DNA of 64,000 nt from Anaeramoeba flamelloides. Lineage: Eukaryota > Metamonada > Anaeramoebidae. The notes under the pieces are model-generated. The model had not been told where the DNA came from, did not search any database, and worked only from the letters and a program-made list of their open reading frames with translations. This document shows positions 22,406-33,439 of this stretch, piece after piece. The DNA is taken from the NCBI GenBank assembly GCA_027625915.1, contig JANTQA010000036.1, positions 8,267,001 through 8,331,000 on the forward strand, read 5' to 3'. The position numbers and the translations under genes were made by a program. Within the stretch, counting starts at the first letter, position 1; the number at the start of each line of letters is the position of its first letter.

Positions 22406-23707
22406 ATGTACCAAGAATCTTCTGAAGATAGTAGAACAATTATGACAACAGAAAAAAACAAAAAAAATATAATCGACTTTCAAAACAACAAAAAGAAAGT
22501 TCTTGAAGAATCTAGTCCCCTGAAAATTGAAAAAAAAAAAAATACCAAAATTAAAATTGTTAATGAGCAAAAGAATCGCATCACCCAATTGTATAACCAA
22601 AAAATAAATCGTACCAATCAAAATAGTGTCGCATATGAACCGATAGTAAATCTTGAAAATGATCAAGTGAATTATCATAACAAGACATTTTCCATTCAAG
22701 AAGATTATTTACAAACAAGTTACCCTGATTTCTTTCAATACCCTGAGCGTTTTTTAGAGAAACAAAACATCTATGGGGTTAACAATACAAATACAGACAA
22801 TTTCAATTATTTCACTCATTTGGCCCAGAATTATTTATCAGAAGGTAATTCCTTTTTGAACAACAACGAAAGAGAGCCATACGAATTTCAATCAAAGAAT
22901 ATAATTGATTCAAATACCGAAGAAGATGAAGTACAAGAACAAGAACAGCAAGAACAAGACGAAGAAGAAGAAGGAGAAGAAGTAGAAGAAGAAGAAGAAA
23001 AAGAAGAAAAAGAAGAAGAAGTCGAAGAAGAAGAAGAAAAAGAAGACGACGAGGGGCGGGAACAGGAACAAATTCTTGAACAAAAAGATGAAAAAGAAAT
23101 TGTAAGTCGAAATGAAATGAAAATTGAGCATTTCCAACAAATCGAAGGGCAAAGAGTAAAGAAGGAAATAAAGAAAGAAAAAAAAAAAGAAAATAAAAAA
23201 GAAAAAGAAAAAGAAAAAGAAAAAAAAGAAAACGAAAAAAAAGAAAAAGAAAAAGAAAAAAAAGAAAAAGAAAAAGGATCAACAAAAATTTTTGAAAAAC
23301 CAACCAACCTTATTGATAGTGATTACGAAAAACAAATTCTAATAAATTTTTTACTCCAGCCATTTAATGACAAAGAAACAACCAATAGAGAAAACCCCTC
23401 TTTTGGGGTCGTTTTTTATTTGTATTTGAAAAATGTAATCAAAACAAGCAGAAAAAACGGATCCTTTGTTTCAAAATACCAACTCTTGAATGAGGCAAAC
23501 GAATCGCTGGTTAGGCGTGGAAGTTGCACAAAAAAAATGGCCGAGTGGATCGTGCAAAGACAATTTTTTAATGAGAGATTTCAAAAGGACAAAAGGAAAA
23601 GAGGCAGGAGAAACCAATACGACATTAAAGTGAATGGGAAATCTCAAAGAAAAAAATATCAAAAAAAATTGAAAAAAAGAAAAAAAAACAATAACAAAAA
23701 GCAATAG
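22406..23707 (+). CDS. Glu/Lys-rich protein of unknown function with a conserved-looking C-terminal domain
   Basis: Single exon, 433 residues, first ATG of the frame (MYQESSEDSRTI). Residues 1-170 are Asn/Gln-rich and hydrophilic. Residues about 170-220 are almost only Glu, Gln and Lys; 245-295 alternate Lys and Glu, probably a single charged helix. Residues about 300-400 are compositionally normal and look folded: NLIDSDYEKQILINFLLQPF, then FGVVFYLYLKNVIKTSRKNG, KYQLLNEANESLVRRG and KKMAEWIVQRQFFNERF. A basic tail begins KRKRGRRNQY, AT-hook-like around the Arg-Gly-Arg, and ends in poly-Lys/Asn. A small helical (possibly winged-helix) DNA-binding domain followed by a basic tail would suit a nuclear protein, but this is inference and I do not recognise the family. 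The - strand frames over it are shadows of the repeat tract. Confidence 0.75.
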   Translation: MYQESSEDSRTIMTTEKNKKNIIDFQNNKKKVLEESSPLKIEKKKNTKIKIVNEQKNRITQLYNQKINRTNQNSVAYEPIVNLENDQVNYHNKTFSIQEDYLQTSYPDFFQYPERFLEKQNIYGVNNTNTDNFNYFTHLAQNYLSEGNSFLNNNEREPYEFQSKNIIDSNTEEDEVQEQEQQEQDEEEEGEEVEEEEEKEEKEEEVEEEEEKEDDEGREQEQILEQKDEKEIVSRNEMKIEHFQQIEGQRVKKEIKKEKKKENKKEKEKEKEKKENEKKEKEKEKKEKEKGSTKIFEKPTNLIDSDYEKQILINFLLQPFNDKETTNRENPSFGVVFYLYLKNVIKTSRKNGSFVSKYQLLNEANESLVRRGSCTKKMAEWIVQRQFFNERFQKDKRKRGRRNQYDIKVNGKSQRKKYQKKLKKRKKNNNKKQ

Positions 23708-23709
23708 CA

Positions 23710-25285
23710 ACAAAAAATGATTTTTTTTTTCAAATTAACTCGCGCTTGTTTGAAATTTAAATGAGAGACAATTTCAGCTGATTTATCGTTTTTCCAATTG
23801 TGAAATCTGACTTTCAGAAAGGATTCAAAGTGAACGGCAAATAAATACCACTCATAACATGAACAAGGAACCAAACAAATAAATAGAGCTAAAGAAATTA
23901 AAATCTATTTCTGGGGAAACATTCTCTGTAAAAAAAAAAAGAAAAATAGGAAAATTAAGTGAAAATTTTTTCCCTTTTATTATTCAAATACCAATATTGT
24001 ATCACTAAATGCTGTGTAATTCTTTTAAATAGAAACCATAATGGGACTTCTATTTACCAAAAAAAAAAAAAAAAAATCAATATATATATATTATTATTTC
24101 AACCAAATAATTATTGATAAAGAGTTCAAATATTAAATACTTTTAATTTTTCAATTTTGACAAGATCTTTTTTTTTCATATCATTCTGAAATTTTAGTAT
24201 CTTGGAACAGTCTGAGAATTGAGTGGAAAGTAAAAATTCACAAAATAAAACAAGATTTTTATTTCCAAAATACTTTAGTATCACAATTTCCAAATTAAAA
24301 AATAAAAAAAATAACAAAAGTGAACTGTGAATGCTTAATTTCAAAAATGGGGGCAGTTTTTTCATCAGGAAATAATTTGTTAAATTTTTTTTTTTTTGAA
24401 TAATAATATATTTTACTAAAGAGTTTCTGGATAATAACCAATATAGATTAATAAATAAAAATATAGTTTCATCATTTTGTTTTTTGAAAGATGCTGATAA
24501 ATTCAAATTGATGTTATGAAATTTTTAGTTCAATTTCCATTTTTGTAATCTAGGGTCTCAACTTTTAAAACAACTTCAGAGTAAGAATATTTTGAAGGAA
24601 CAACCAATTTTACAAAGTTTTTCAACATTTAAGCCAAAAGAATACTATATTCAAAATGATTAAAAAAAGATTTAAAAAGGATAATGAAAACAAAAATTTT
24701 AAGATATTTATTTGAATTTATTAGTAAATGTAAACAGAAAATTATTATAATAATAAACCAGTTTGCCTCTAATTTTGTAATTTGACTTATTTGATAATTT
24801 TAATTTTCCAAAATATTAGATCAGTAAAATAGGGCTTGTATAATTTATCTTCAACTTTGACAAAATAGATCTAAAATCATTCAATTTTTTATTTTATTGT
24901 GGATCTACTTTTCATTTTTCTTTAATTTACCATTTCATTTGAAAAAAATGATCATTGATTTCAAATCAAAATTTAATACAAACACTCTAAAAATAGAGAA
25001 ATAACTTTTTGACTCAAACTAATATTTGAGAAAATATTTATGAATACTGAAGATCTCCTTATAAAGCTTTATCAATAAACAAATCAAATTATTGATTGGT
25101 TGATTGATCGATATTAATTTTATTTGAATAAAAGTAAACTTTTGATTTTTTCTTGAGGGTACATATATCAACAGTTTTTTTTTGCTTGCTTTTTTCAAAA
25201 TATAATATGTATAATTGATCATCCTTGGTTTCAAATTAATAAAGTATTTTTCCTTTTAACTGAGAAGTTTTAGGGGTTAAATCAT
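23710..25285. other. intergenic DNA, no gene seen
   Basis: The - frames at 24126-24506 and 25019-25234 are Phe/Leu/Lys-only translations of A/T-rich DNA without domain-like pattern. I see no gene. Confidence 0.5.
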
Positions 25286-25289
25286 CAAA

Positions 25290-25740
25290 CCACCCGACAA
25301 TAAAAAATACGTAAAATCTGATATTCATTTCTTAAAATTCTACTAATTCAAAAAGAAATTCTAAAAATGAAGGATAAAATTTGAAAATTTATCTCAAAAA
25401 AATAGAGTTAAAATTGAACATAATTTTTCTTTTTAGAAAAATCTTCAAATTTCATAATAATGGGCAAATTACCAAAAATTTTAAAAAAATTCAATTCCTA
25501 ATTTAAAAGTAACTGTAATGATCAAGATTTTTACTTTTGAAAATTAATTTGAACTCAGGTATACTATTCAGCGATGAATTAGATTTTGTATTTGAACAAG
25601 AAGAAAAAATAACTGAACTTTTTTTTTTTTTTTGAAGTGTGTGTTTGAAACTCACAACATACTTTTTTTTTGAGAACCTAAAAAGGTTATAAAAAAAAAT
25701 AAAAAATAGATTTTTGATTTGACTAAAAATCAAAGTTTAT
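25290..25740 (+). repeat. repeat family C, 5' fragment
   Basis: Matches the first 0.4 kb of the copies at 11650 and 48835: TTCTAAAAATGAAGGAT, AAAATAGAGTTAAAATT, then a GAAAATTAATTTGAACTCAG-like piece and a GGAACAAGAAGAAAAA-like piece. Confidence 0.6.
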
Positions 25741-25920
25741 TATGAATTATTTCTCAAAAGTTTGTGCATTAATATTGAAAAACCTTATTGATACACCGGA
25801 TACCGAATAAGTAACACCAATTGGATTTACCACAGTGGTTTTTTTTTTTTTTTTTTCAAATTAATTCAAAATACCTTGTTCATTCAATTAAAACATATTA
25901 GTTGGTTCATTATAGTAAGA

Positions 25921-26266
25921 ATGAATGTTGTAAAATATTGAGTTTTCCAATTTTAGAGATAAATAAAGAGTTTAATGTATTTATCCACAATTTCAGTAAT
26001 AGTAAATATAATATCTGATTATCATTATAGAATAATATTAATTTTCATCAAAAAATCGTTTGGTTAACACCAATCTTTCATTTTTTTAAAAAATCATCTT
26101 TCAAACAAATTATTGGTGTTTTCCAAACGATTTTATATTTAAAATGCGTTAAAGCTCAAAAATAAAAACTAAAATTTCGTTTAATATTACAAAAATTCAG
26201 ATAAATGCATGGAAATCTTTATTTATCACTAAAAATGGAAAAAATCTATTTTTTACAATATCCCAT
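25921..26266. mobile_element. MITE family E, copy 1
   Basis: A 346-bp element that is almost a palindrome. The inverted ends (GTTGTAAAATATTGAGTTTT on the left, matched by AAATCTATTTTTTACAATAT on the right) continue through GATAAATAAAGA. An inner inverted pair, AATCGTTTGGTTAACACCAA and TTGGTGTTTTCCAAACGATT, surrounds a 45-nt centre. The same structure is at 57768-58113. No coding capacity. Confidence 0.75.
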
Positions 26267-26269
26267 ATT

Positions 26270-27600
26270 TCCACGTGAGTTGTTATTAATAATATAATTG
26301 TGGATATTTGTAATTTTTTATTTAATATGTTTATTTAAATTTTAATTACCTTATACACTTCTCTCGCTTGTTTTTTTTTAATTATTCAAAATTACTGTTA
26401 TTTTTATTCTTATTCAGCATCGCTTATTACATATTATAAACAATATTAAATAAAAAAGAATCAAGAAAATAAATAAAGACTACAATTTTTAATCTATTTC
26501 TTTGGAATTTTTAGCTTGTAAAAGAAAGAAATTGGTGAAAATAATACGCGAACTTGAAATTGTTTTCCGATCTATTATTAAAAGACTTTTTATAACTTTT
26601 TTCTAGCTGATGATTTATATAGAAATTTTTAAAAATGAATTCTCAAATTAAACTATTTTTGAGTCAAGGTTGCCAAGCTGTAATTCTGACTTATACATAT
26701 TGAAAGAGTTTAATAGATATTGGAAGAATATATTTTATTTTTGGAAATTTCAAAATAGAAATCACATTTTTGCATTTTCTTTTTTTCTCATTTTTTCAAC
26801 ATTTTTGGAAATATTTTTTTAAAAAAAAATTTTATGACAAGATTCTATATTCATTTTGTAAAAAAATTTTAATTCGTATGTTATTGAAACAGTAAAAAAG
26901 ATTGTAGAGGGTATCGAATATGGTTTCTTATTGATATTTTATTTGATCTTCCTTATGAGATTAAAATTTACATTGCTATTTTTTCAATCGTTTACTCAAA
27001 ATTTGAGGTTTTCAATTTATAATGAAATATTAAATTATATTTAATTTATTTCATAGATATATCAATAATTCTCTAAAATTTATTATTCTAAATATTTCTT
27101 ATTTTTTCTTCAAAGGTCAAATATAAAAAATAAGTGAAATTCGAAAAAATGATTTATTCCTATTAGGGAAAAATAATGGATTCTACAAAATATATGATAA
27201 AAATATTCATAATAGATCTAGAAAAGGCATCTATTTAGGCTTTTTGATGATTTATTTTCTTCTTTATAATATATTTTATCAAATATATTTAAATTATAAC
27301 TTTTATAATGTTTTATCGTAATTCAAATCCATTAATATTAAAAATGAACAAAACGATTAGAAAATTAATAATCTATCACAAATTCTATAATAAAACATTT
27401 ATGAATCTTTCAAACTAAAGAAATAGTCTTCGGTTTAACAATTTTGAAAAAAAAAAAAAAACCTTGTTGAAAGTAAATCTTTTGAAAAGAGCTTTATTTT
27501 AAAAATTATTTAATTCTTAAAAAGAATTGTTTCTAACAAAATGAATTTAAAATAGAATAAAAATTTTTTCTTTGCCAGCTTATTTCATTCATGATCATAT
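26270..27600. other. intergenic DNA, no gene seen
   Basis: A/T-rich, no protein-like frame. Confidence 0.55.
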
Positions 27601-27640
27601 TTTTTTCCTTTATATGATGTAATTTACTTTGTAAATAAAT

Positions 27641-30600
27641 TTAGTATCCACCTTGATCTTTAAAAATTTCTTCAATCTGATCATTATAAGGGTTTTCTTC
27701 AGGAACAAAATGGGGATATTTAATATTTAGATTTTTCCATAAAAATTTGGCAATTAATGCTTGTCCATTTTGCTGTTATACAAAAGAAAAAAAATGAGAA
27801 AATTAAAAAATAAAAAAAAAAATTACTTTTAAAAAGTTTCTCCAATAATGAATAAAAAAAAAAAATCAAAATAAATAATTACAGAAGGATGAAAACCATC
27901 AACAGGTTCAATCAAATCAGAAATTGGCAAATCGTTTTCAATAAAATAATCAATAGTGTCTTGGAGAGGGAAATCAAGATATCCGATTTCATAATTATTT
28001 GCACTGTATGAGTGCGCCAATTCTTTATAGACCGAATCTAACCTTAAACCTAATTTATCAGCTTCAGATCTGTGTGTGTCGTTTGTTGTCATCCACATTG
28101 GGCACGGGCTAACATCTTGACATTTTAAATATTCATAAAACTTTGCATAATCAATATCATGGCCAATTGGGTGAATATGGCTGTGGAGTGTATCAAAGAG
28201 AATCGATCCTCGTACCATTCCGACAAAGATGAGTTTTGAGCCAGGTGCAACAGTTTTGTCCAATTCATCTAAAAATGGTATCAAATTTGCTCTGAATTGC
28301 TTTTCTGTAACGAAATCTTTGACCTCACGAGCTGCACATATATCATTCCCAATTATTTCTAAAAATGTAATCGTTGGATAATTAGCTAATTCTTGTGACT
28401 TTGTGATCGATGTTCTTAATAAATCGCTAATATGATAAGACTCCATTCCATTGACAGCAATATTTTGATAATTTCGATGATTACATCTATTTCTCTTTCG
28501 CATTTCGAGATAAATTGAATTAACATTACCTTTTTTTTTTTTTTTTTTTTTATTAATATTTTGAAATGTGTTATTAGAGATTTTATTTTTGATTAAAGGG
28601 TTATAACGAAATTGGTATGTTTTTTGGATTATTTGTAAATCCATCTAATTTTTTTAATAATTTTTTAAAAAGATATAATTTTCAATAAAAAAAAAAAAAA
28701 AATCTAAATTAAAGTATATTATACAACAGATTCTGACCCTCTTTTATTTTTTTTTTATTCTTTATTTATATTTTGTTAACAACATCTATTTTGATAAACT
28801 TTGCTTAAAAAATTGTTATAAAAATAAATTAATTAAGCTCTTGATTACTAAAATAAGTATTTTATGATTTATTTCAGTTATTTTCCAACTTTTTTAATAT
28901 ATATTAAAGGTTTCAAACATTTCTAAAAATAATTTTGATTTATTTTTTTTCCAAATCAAAAGTTATTTGTTATATTTTATCCTCAAATTTATTTATTTTT
29001 ATATTATAGTTGATAATTAAAAAAAAAAAACTTTAAATTAATTAAAAAATCACTTTTTTCTTCTATATTTTTCAAAGAAAACATTTCCTATTACTTATAA
29101 ATTACCTACATGATAGATAATGTAAAAAAAAATCAAAAAAATTAGAGTTGTCAGAAAGTACCTTCAAGTGCCGTAGAGTGTTTTCGAGTGCCGTAAAGTG
29201 CCTAGGTTTTCCAGAATTCAAAAGAATGGAGAAAAATCAAAGATTTAACTCAATTCTTTTAAATTCTGGAAAACCTAACTGCTTTTTTTTTTTTATTTTA
29301 GAAATAAAAAAAAAAATAACAACCTTTTTCTTGAGGTTTTTTATTTTATTCGTTAAGTTTTCTAGGTTTTTTTTGAGGTTTTCTATTTTATTTCTGAATT
29401 TTTCTAGGTTTTTTTTTTGTTTATTTCGATAATTTATTGATTTTCTAATCAAACAGAAAACTCAAAAAAACTTAACAGAAATTTATTGATTTTCCAATTT
29501 ACAAAAATCAAAAAAATCTAAAGAAAAGTGTTGATGTTTTTTTAATTTGAGTAATTAAATGAAAATTAAATAAATTTCTGTTTTATTTCTCAAATTAAAA
29601 GCAAACATTTAGGCAAACAGGATTTAATTTTTTTAAATTACATCTGTACAAAAATAAAAAAAAAATAGAAATCAAATAAAAATTCATTTTTTTGGCTCAC
29701 AAAAAGAATCTTTATATACAAGTCAACCATATCTTTCCCAAAAAATTAAAAAAATGAATTCACAATGAATAAAAACGTAATTAATTTGAAAAATTGGAAA
29801 ATTTCAGCTTTTGTGAAAAAGATCAGTTTATTATTTAAAACAAAAATATAAACCCCATTCCAAAAATTTAGACACACCCAAAATCAAAATTATTCAAAAA
29901 AACACCCAATTTATTATATTTTTACAAACGAGATACAAAACAACATTTAAGTTTCCTTATATTCATGTTTTTATAAGTAATCATTTTAATCCAAATAATA
30001 GAAAAAAAATAAATCAAAAAAAAAATGTTGTGCCAAAAAGAATGAAATGAGCTCAACAAATAATGTGTTGATTAATTTGTTGAAATTTCACCTTGAATTT
30101 TTTATCAATAAAATGATAAGACACCATCGACCAATTGTATGTAATTTTTCTATTTAAAAAACTCAAAACTAATCATCTATCAATCACCCAAAAACAATTT
30201 CTAGATCTAGCAAAAAAGATTACGAAATTTGAAAAAAGGAAATGAAAACAAAAACGACAAGACTAAAAATGAAATAGTTTACAAAAACCAAAATTATTTC
30301 AAAATTGAATATAAAGTGTGGTATTTTTATTCTTTTAACAGTTTAAAATGTATCCAAATTTTTGGAATTAAGTTTAGTATTTGCAAACTGAAATAAATTT
30401 TACTTTAGGGTGAATTTTTTTTATTATATAATTATTTAATTACTTTTTATCTCATCAGTATTTTGTTTTAGTATTTATTTTTTAATTTTAAAATAATTTT
30501 CAACAATTAGTTGAACTAATAGGAAAGATTTTTTTGAATTTTTTTTTTTTTTTACTTTTTTTGACTAAAGTATTATGAAAAAGAGAAACGATTAACAAGA

Positions 30601-32861
30601 TAATAAAGGAATTTAAATTATTTTTTCGTCTAAGAGAATAATCTATTTTTTATTTTAGCCAAAAAATGATATACCAGATTTTTTACCATAATATTTTAGG
30701 GTTTTATAACAAATTACCATTTTTGAGTTGCATTTTTTATACAAAACTGAATTAATAAAACCAAAAATTGAATAAAAAGATATTTCCCAAAAAATTAAAA
30801 AATATCAGATTCAACACATATTTCTTTTTATTCTTTCATATATTGAGTAGTACATATTATTTTAGAGTTCAAAATTCCAATATCATTTGACAAACAATAA
30901 AAATCTTTTTTTAAGTAATGATTTTATAATTAAAATTTTTTAATTAGGGCTTTAAGAGTGAAATTAGGGCTGTCAGAGTGAACTAGTTTCCTCTATACAA
31001 AATAAAAAAAAATAATTAAAATTTTTTAAAAAATGGGGAAAAGATCCTACTTTCTTGATAACTTTTCTTTACTTTTGTTTTTTTAATAAATTTTTTTTAG
31101 TTGATCCGTTATCTCGATAAATGAAGAAATAAATTCAAAGTAATTTTTTCAATATTTCTCACTTATTTAGGTGAAAAGATTTTTTTTTTTTTGAATATAT
31201 TTTTACAAGTTGGACTGATCTTACAAAAGGATTTGTAATCAATTTATCATATTAATATTATTTCAAATATTTTATTAACTTTATAGTTTGAAATATCATT
31301 ACCCTTTTCTAACTCTATCATATAGGATACAATTACCCATATATATATATATATATATATAATGATTAATATGGATTAAAGAATTAATTCAGATAAACAA
31401 AAATAATAAAAAACTGAAAAATCATACATATTTGATATTATTTAAAATAATAACTCATTATTAATCAGATTATTCGTAGAATATTAAATAATGGTAAAAA
31501 AAAAATATAACTTGATTTATTATTTAGAGAATAACGCTGAAAATTTTACTCCGAGAATTGTTCTTTAAAAGTGAATATTAAAAATTGAATCCTATTCTAT
31601 TCAAATCTTAAATTATTTAAATGTAAATTTTTATTCCAAAAGAGAAATATGGAAGCTAAATTAAATCTCAAAAAATATATTTTGAAAATTGATTTTGCCC
31701 AGATCTACAGTTTTTATTCCAAAATTTTTTTTAAAAATATTTTGAAAACTCGAAATAAAAATTCTAATTTTTTTAATAGTAAAATAACATTGAGGTGTTA
31801 AATAAAAAATAAAAATAAAATGAAACCAAAAAAAGTCAAAAAAAAAAAAAACAACAAATTATAAAATTCGGATTAATATATAATACCTGGACAAATTTCA
31901 TCATATGAAGTATCAAATCCAGTTCCGTATGACTTGTGAGGGAAATCAACTTCCATTTCAAGTAGCCTAATACCTGTTCGAAATAAGACCCCATCAAGTA
32001 TTCGTTCTGCATTTAAATAATCTGGGGGGATTCTAAAATGAGCGCCAACTGAATCTCCAAAAACCAAAACTCCCATGGGGTTAGTATCCTTACAAAATTT
32101 GTCTTCATAGTTCATTCCATTTTCATCTGTTCCAAAAATACCATTACAATTGGAATCAAAGGCATAGTCACCATCATGAGGCACAATTCCAGGCCTAAAA
32201 CCGCTGATCAAATCATTACAATCCCTTCCTCTCCAATTGCTCCCCCTTAATGTTTTATATGTGGCAAAATGATCTTTATCAAGATCAAGAATAGGTACAT
32301 GCTCTTTTGTGATTTTATTAATTTCTTCAGTTATCAGATCCCAAAGCGATTTTGTCAATTTTGAGACAATTTCTTGTTCTTTTTCGTTTTGTGGTTTTTT
32401 ATCTTTGAAAAAGTTATTTTTTAAAAAATGAGTAGGCAAAATTAAATTTTTTTGCAAAAAAAAAAAGGGGAAAATTTCAACAGAGAAAAAATCAAAATAA
32501 GAAATTTACTTTTTTCATATAATTCTTGATGATAATTATCTAATGGATATAATCTGCAGTGCTTGTCTTTACAAAATCCAAGTTCTAATGCTACAGAATC
32601 TGGATTATCAAGTCGATCAAAAGCATCAATAATTTGAGTACCAAAGAATTTGACATAATCCTCACAAAGATCTTGGAGTTCGAAAGGCAAAAATGTACAT
32701 ACTTTTTCGATCACTTGTTCAATTTTGATAGCTTCATAATCTGCAATATCTCGTATTAAACCCAGAACAATTGTTGCACCTGCACATTCGGTGGATGCTT
32801 TCACTCTGAATTTGGGTATAGTAAAGAGGAATAGTAGTAAGAAAATAGTAATAAGTTTCAT
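27641..32861 (-). CDS. AOAH: acyloxyacyl hydrolase (AOAH), 4 exons
   Basis: Removes the secondary (acyloxyacyl) fatty chains from bacterial lipid A; acts in secretory/lysosomal compartments. Exons, in order of translation: 32510-32861, 31887-32402, 27883-28529, 27641-27772. They join in frame to 548 residues, close to animal AOAH (about 575). Features in order: signal peptide (MKLITIFLLLFLFTIPKF); a six-Cys saposin-B domain at about 24-112; a Ca-binding Asp/Asn-rich stretch (RGRDCND, DGDYAFDSNCNGI) at 175-206; then a GDSL/SGNH hydrolase with nucleophile Ser235 in FGDSVGAHFRIP, the NRCNHRNYQNIAVNG motif, Asn in EIIGNDICAA, and His503 in DGFHPS. The last exon encodes QNGQALIAKFLW and ends GGY. 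The 3.4-kb intron 2 (28530-31886) holds three repeats and ends in a poly(A) tract directly before AG. Coding sequence appears whole. Bacteria-feeding amoebae use such enzymes on ingested lipopolysaccharide; that role here is inference. Confidence 0.93.
29145..29520. repeat. hairpin-module repeat, copy 2 (in AOAH intron 2)
   Basis: Hairpin at about 29209-29277 with arms TTTTCCAGAATTCAAAAGAA and TTCTTTTAAATTCTGGAAAA. It is preceded by three degenerate copies of the GC-richer unit AGTGCCGTAAAGTGCC and followed by GAGGTTTTCTATTTTATT and CAGAAAACTCAAAAAAAC pieces, as in copy 1. Confidence 0.65.
29850..30376 (+). mobile_element. DNA transposon family B, copy 3 (in AOAH intron 2)
   Basis: Begins AAACCCCATTCCAAAAATTT then AGACACACCC, ends near TATCCAAATTTTTGGAATTA then AGTTTA. 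Co-linear with 8674-9209 but more diverged. Confidence 0.65.
30715..30960 (+). repeat. repeat family C, 3' fragment (in AOAH intron 2)
   Basis: Aligns with the last 0.25 kb of the copy at 11650-13190: TTAATAAAACCAAAAATTGA, ATCAGATTCAAC, AAAATTCCAATATCATTTGA, then TAAGTAATG and AATTAAAATTTTT. Confidence 0.5.
31488..31656 (+). repeat. arm of an inverted repeat pair flanking AOAH exons 1-2 (left arm)
   Basis: 169 bp at the exon-2 end of AOAH intron 2. Its reverse complement lies at 33266-33433, upstream of the AOAH start, with only scattered differences (about nine in ten positions agree by eye). Shared core: ATTGAATCCTATTCTATTCA and AATTTTTATTCCAAAAG. Confidence 0.75.
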
Positions 32862-33265
32862 AGAAGAAGAGTTTTAAAAAAAAAAATATTCATTATCAAG
32901 GAAAAATTCTTTTTATTGAACAAGAATTATCAACTTTCTATTTTTTTTTTCTGTTTACAATTATTTCTTTTGTTCATCATAATCTGTATATATTTTATTT
33001 TTTCAATATTTATTTTTACACTTAAGATTCTAACCATTTTTTAAATTGAATTATTGAAAGTTTTTGTATAATTTTGGTTTCCTTCAATTTTTTACTAGAT
33101 TCAAATTGGAAAATGGAGATCTTTCGAAAATTTCAAGATTGTTTTTTTCCATTTAACAAAAAGTATAATTTAAATTTTCAAAATAATTTTACTAAATTCC
33201 TAAAGAGAAAAATCCAAGATCTAAACCAACCCAATTAAAAGGGATTTTTTTGGTGATTTACTTCT

Positions 33266-33433
33266 GCTTCCTTATTTGCCTTTTGGAATAAAAATTTAAA
33301 TTTAATTAATTTAAGATTTGAATAGAATAGGATTCAATTTTTGATCTTTACTTTTAAAGAAAAATTCTAGGAGTAAAATATTAAGCGTTATTATCTAAAT
33401 AATAAATCAAATTATATTTTTTTTTACCATTAT
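33266..33433 (-). repeat. arm of an inverted repeat pair flanking AOAH exons 1-2 (right arm)
   Basis: Reverse complement of 31488-31656. It lies about 400 bp upstream of the AOAH start codon, so the pair encloses the first two exons (31887-32861). Confidence 0.75.
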
Positions 33434-33439
33434 TCAACA

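Noticed and set aside
22812-23307. Four - strand Phe/Leu/Ser frames
   Set aside because: Shadows of the Glu/Lys repeats of the gene at 22406-23707; no independent signal.
28530-28644. Extension of AOAH exon 3 upstream to an ATG at 28644
   Set aside because: The extension is Asn/Lys filler with no AOAH similarity and includes the poly(A) tract; splicing at 28529 gives a continuous AOAH protein.
31339-31360. (AT)n tract as a possible origin or promoter element
   Set aside because: Simple AT repeats are common throughout this A/T-rich DNA; nothing marks this one as functional.
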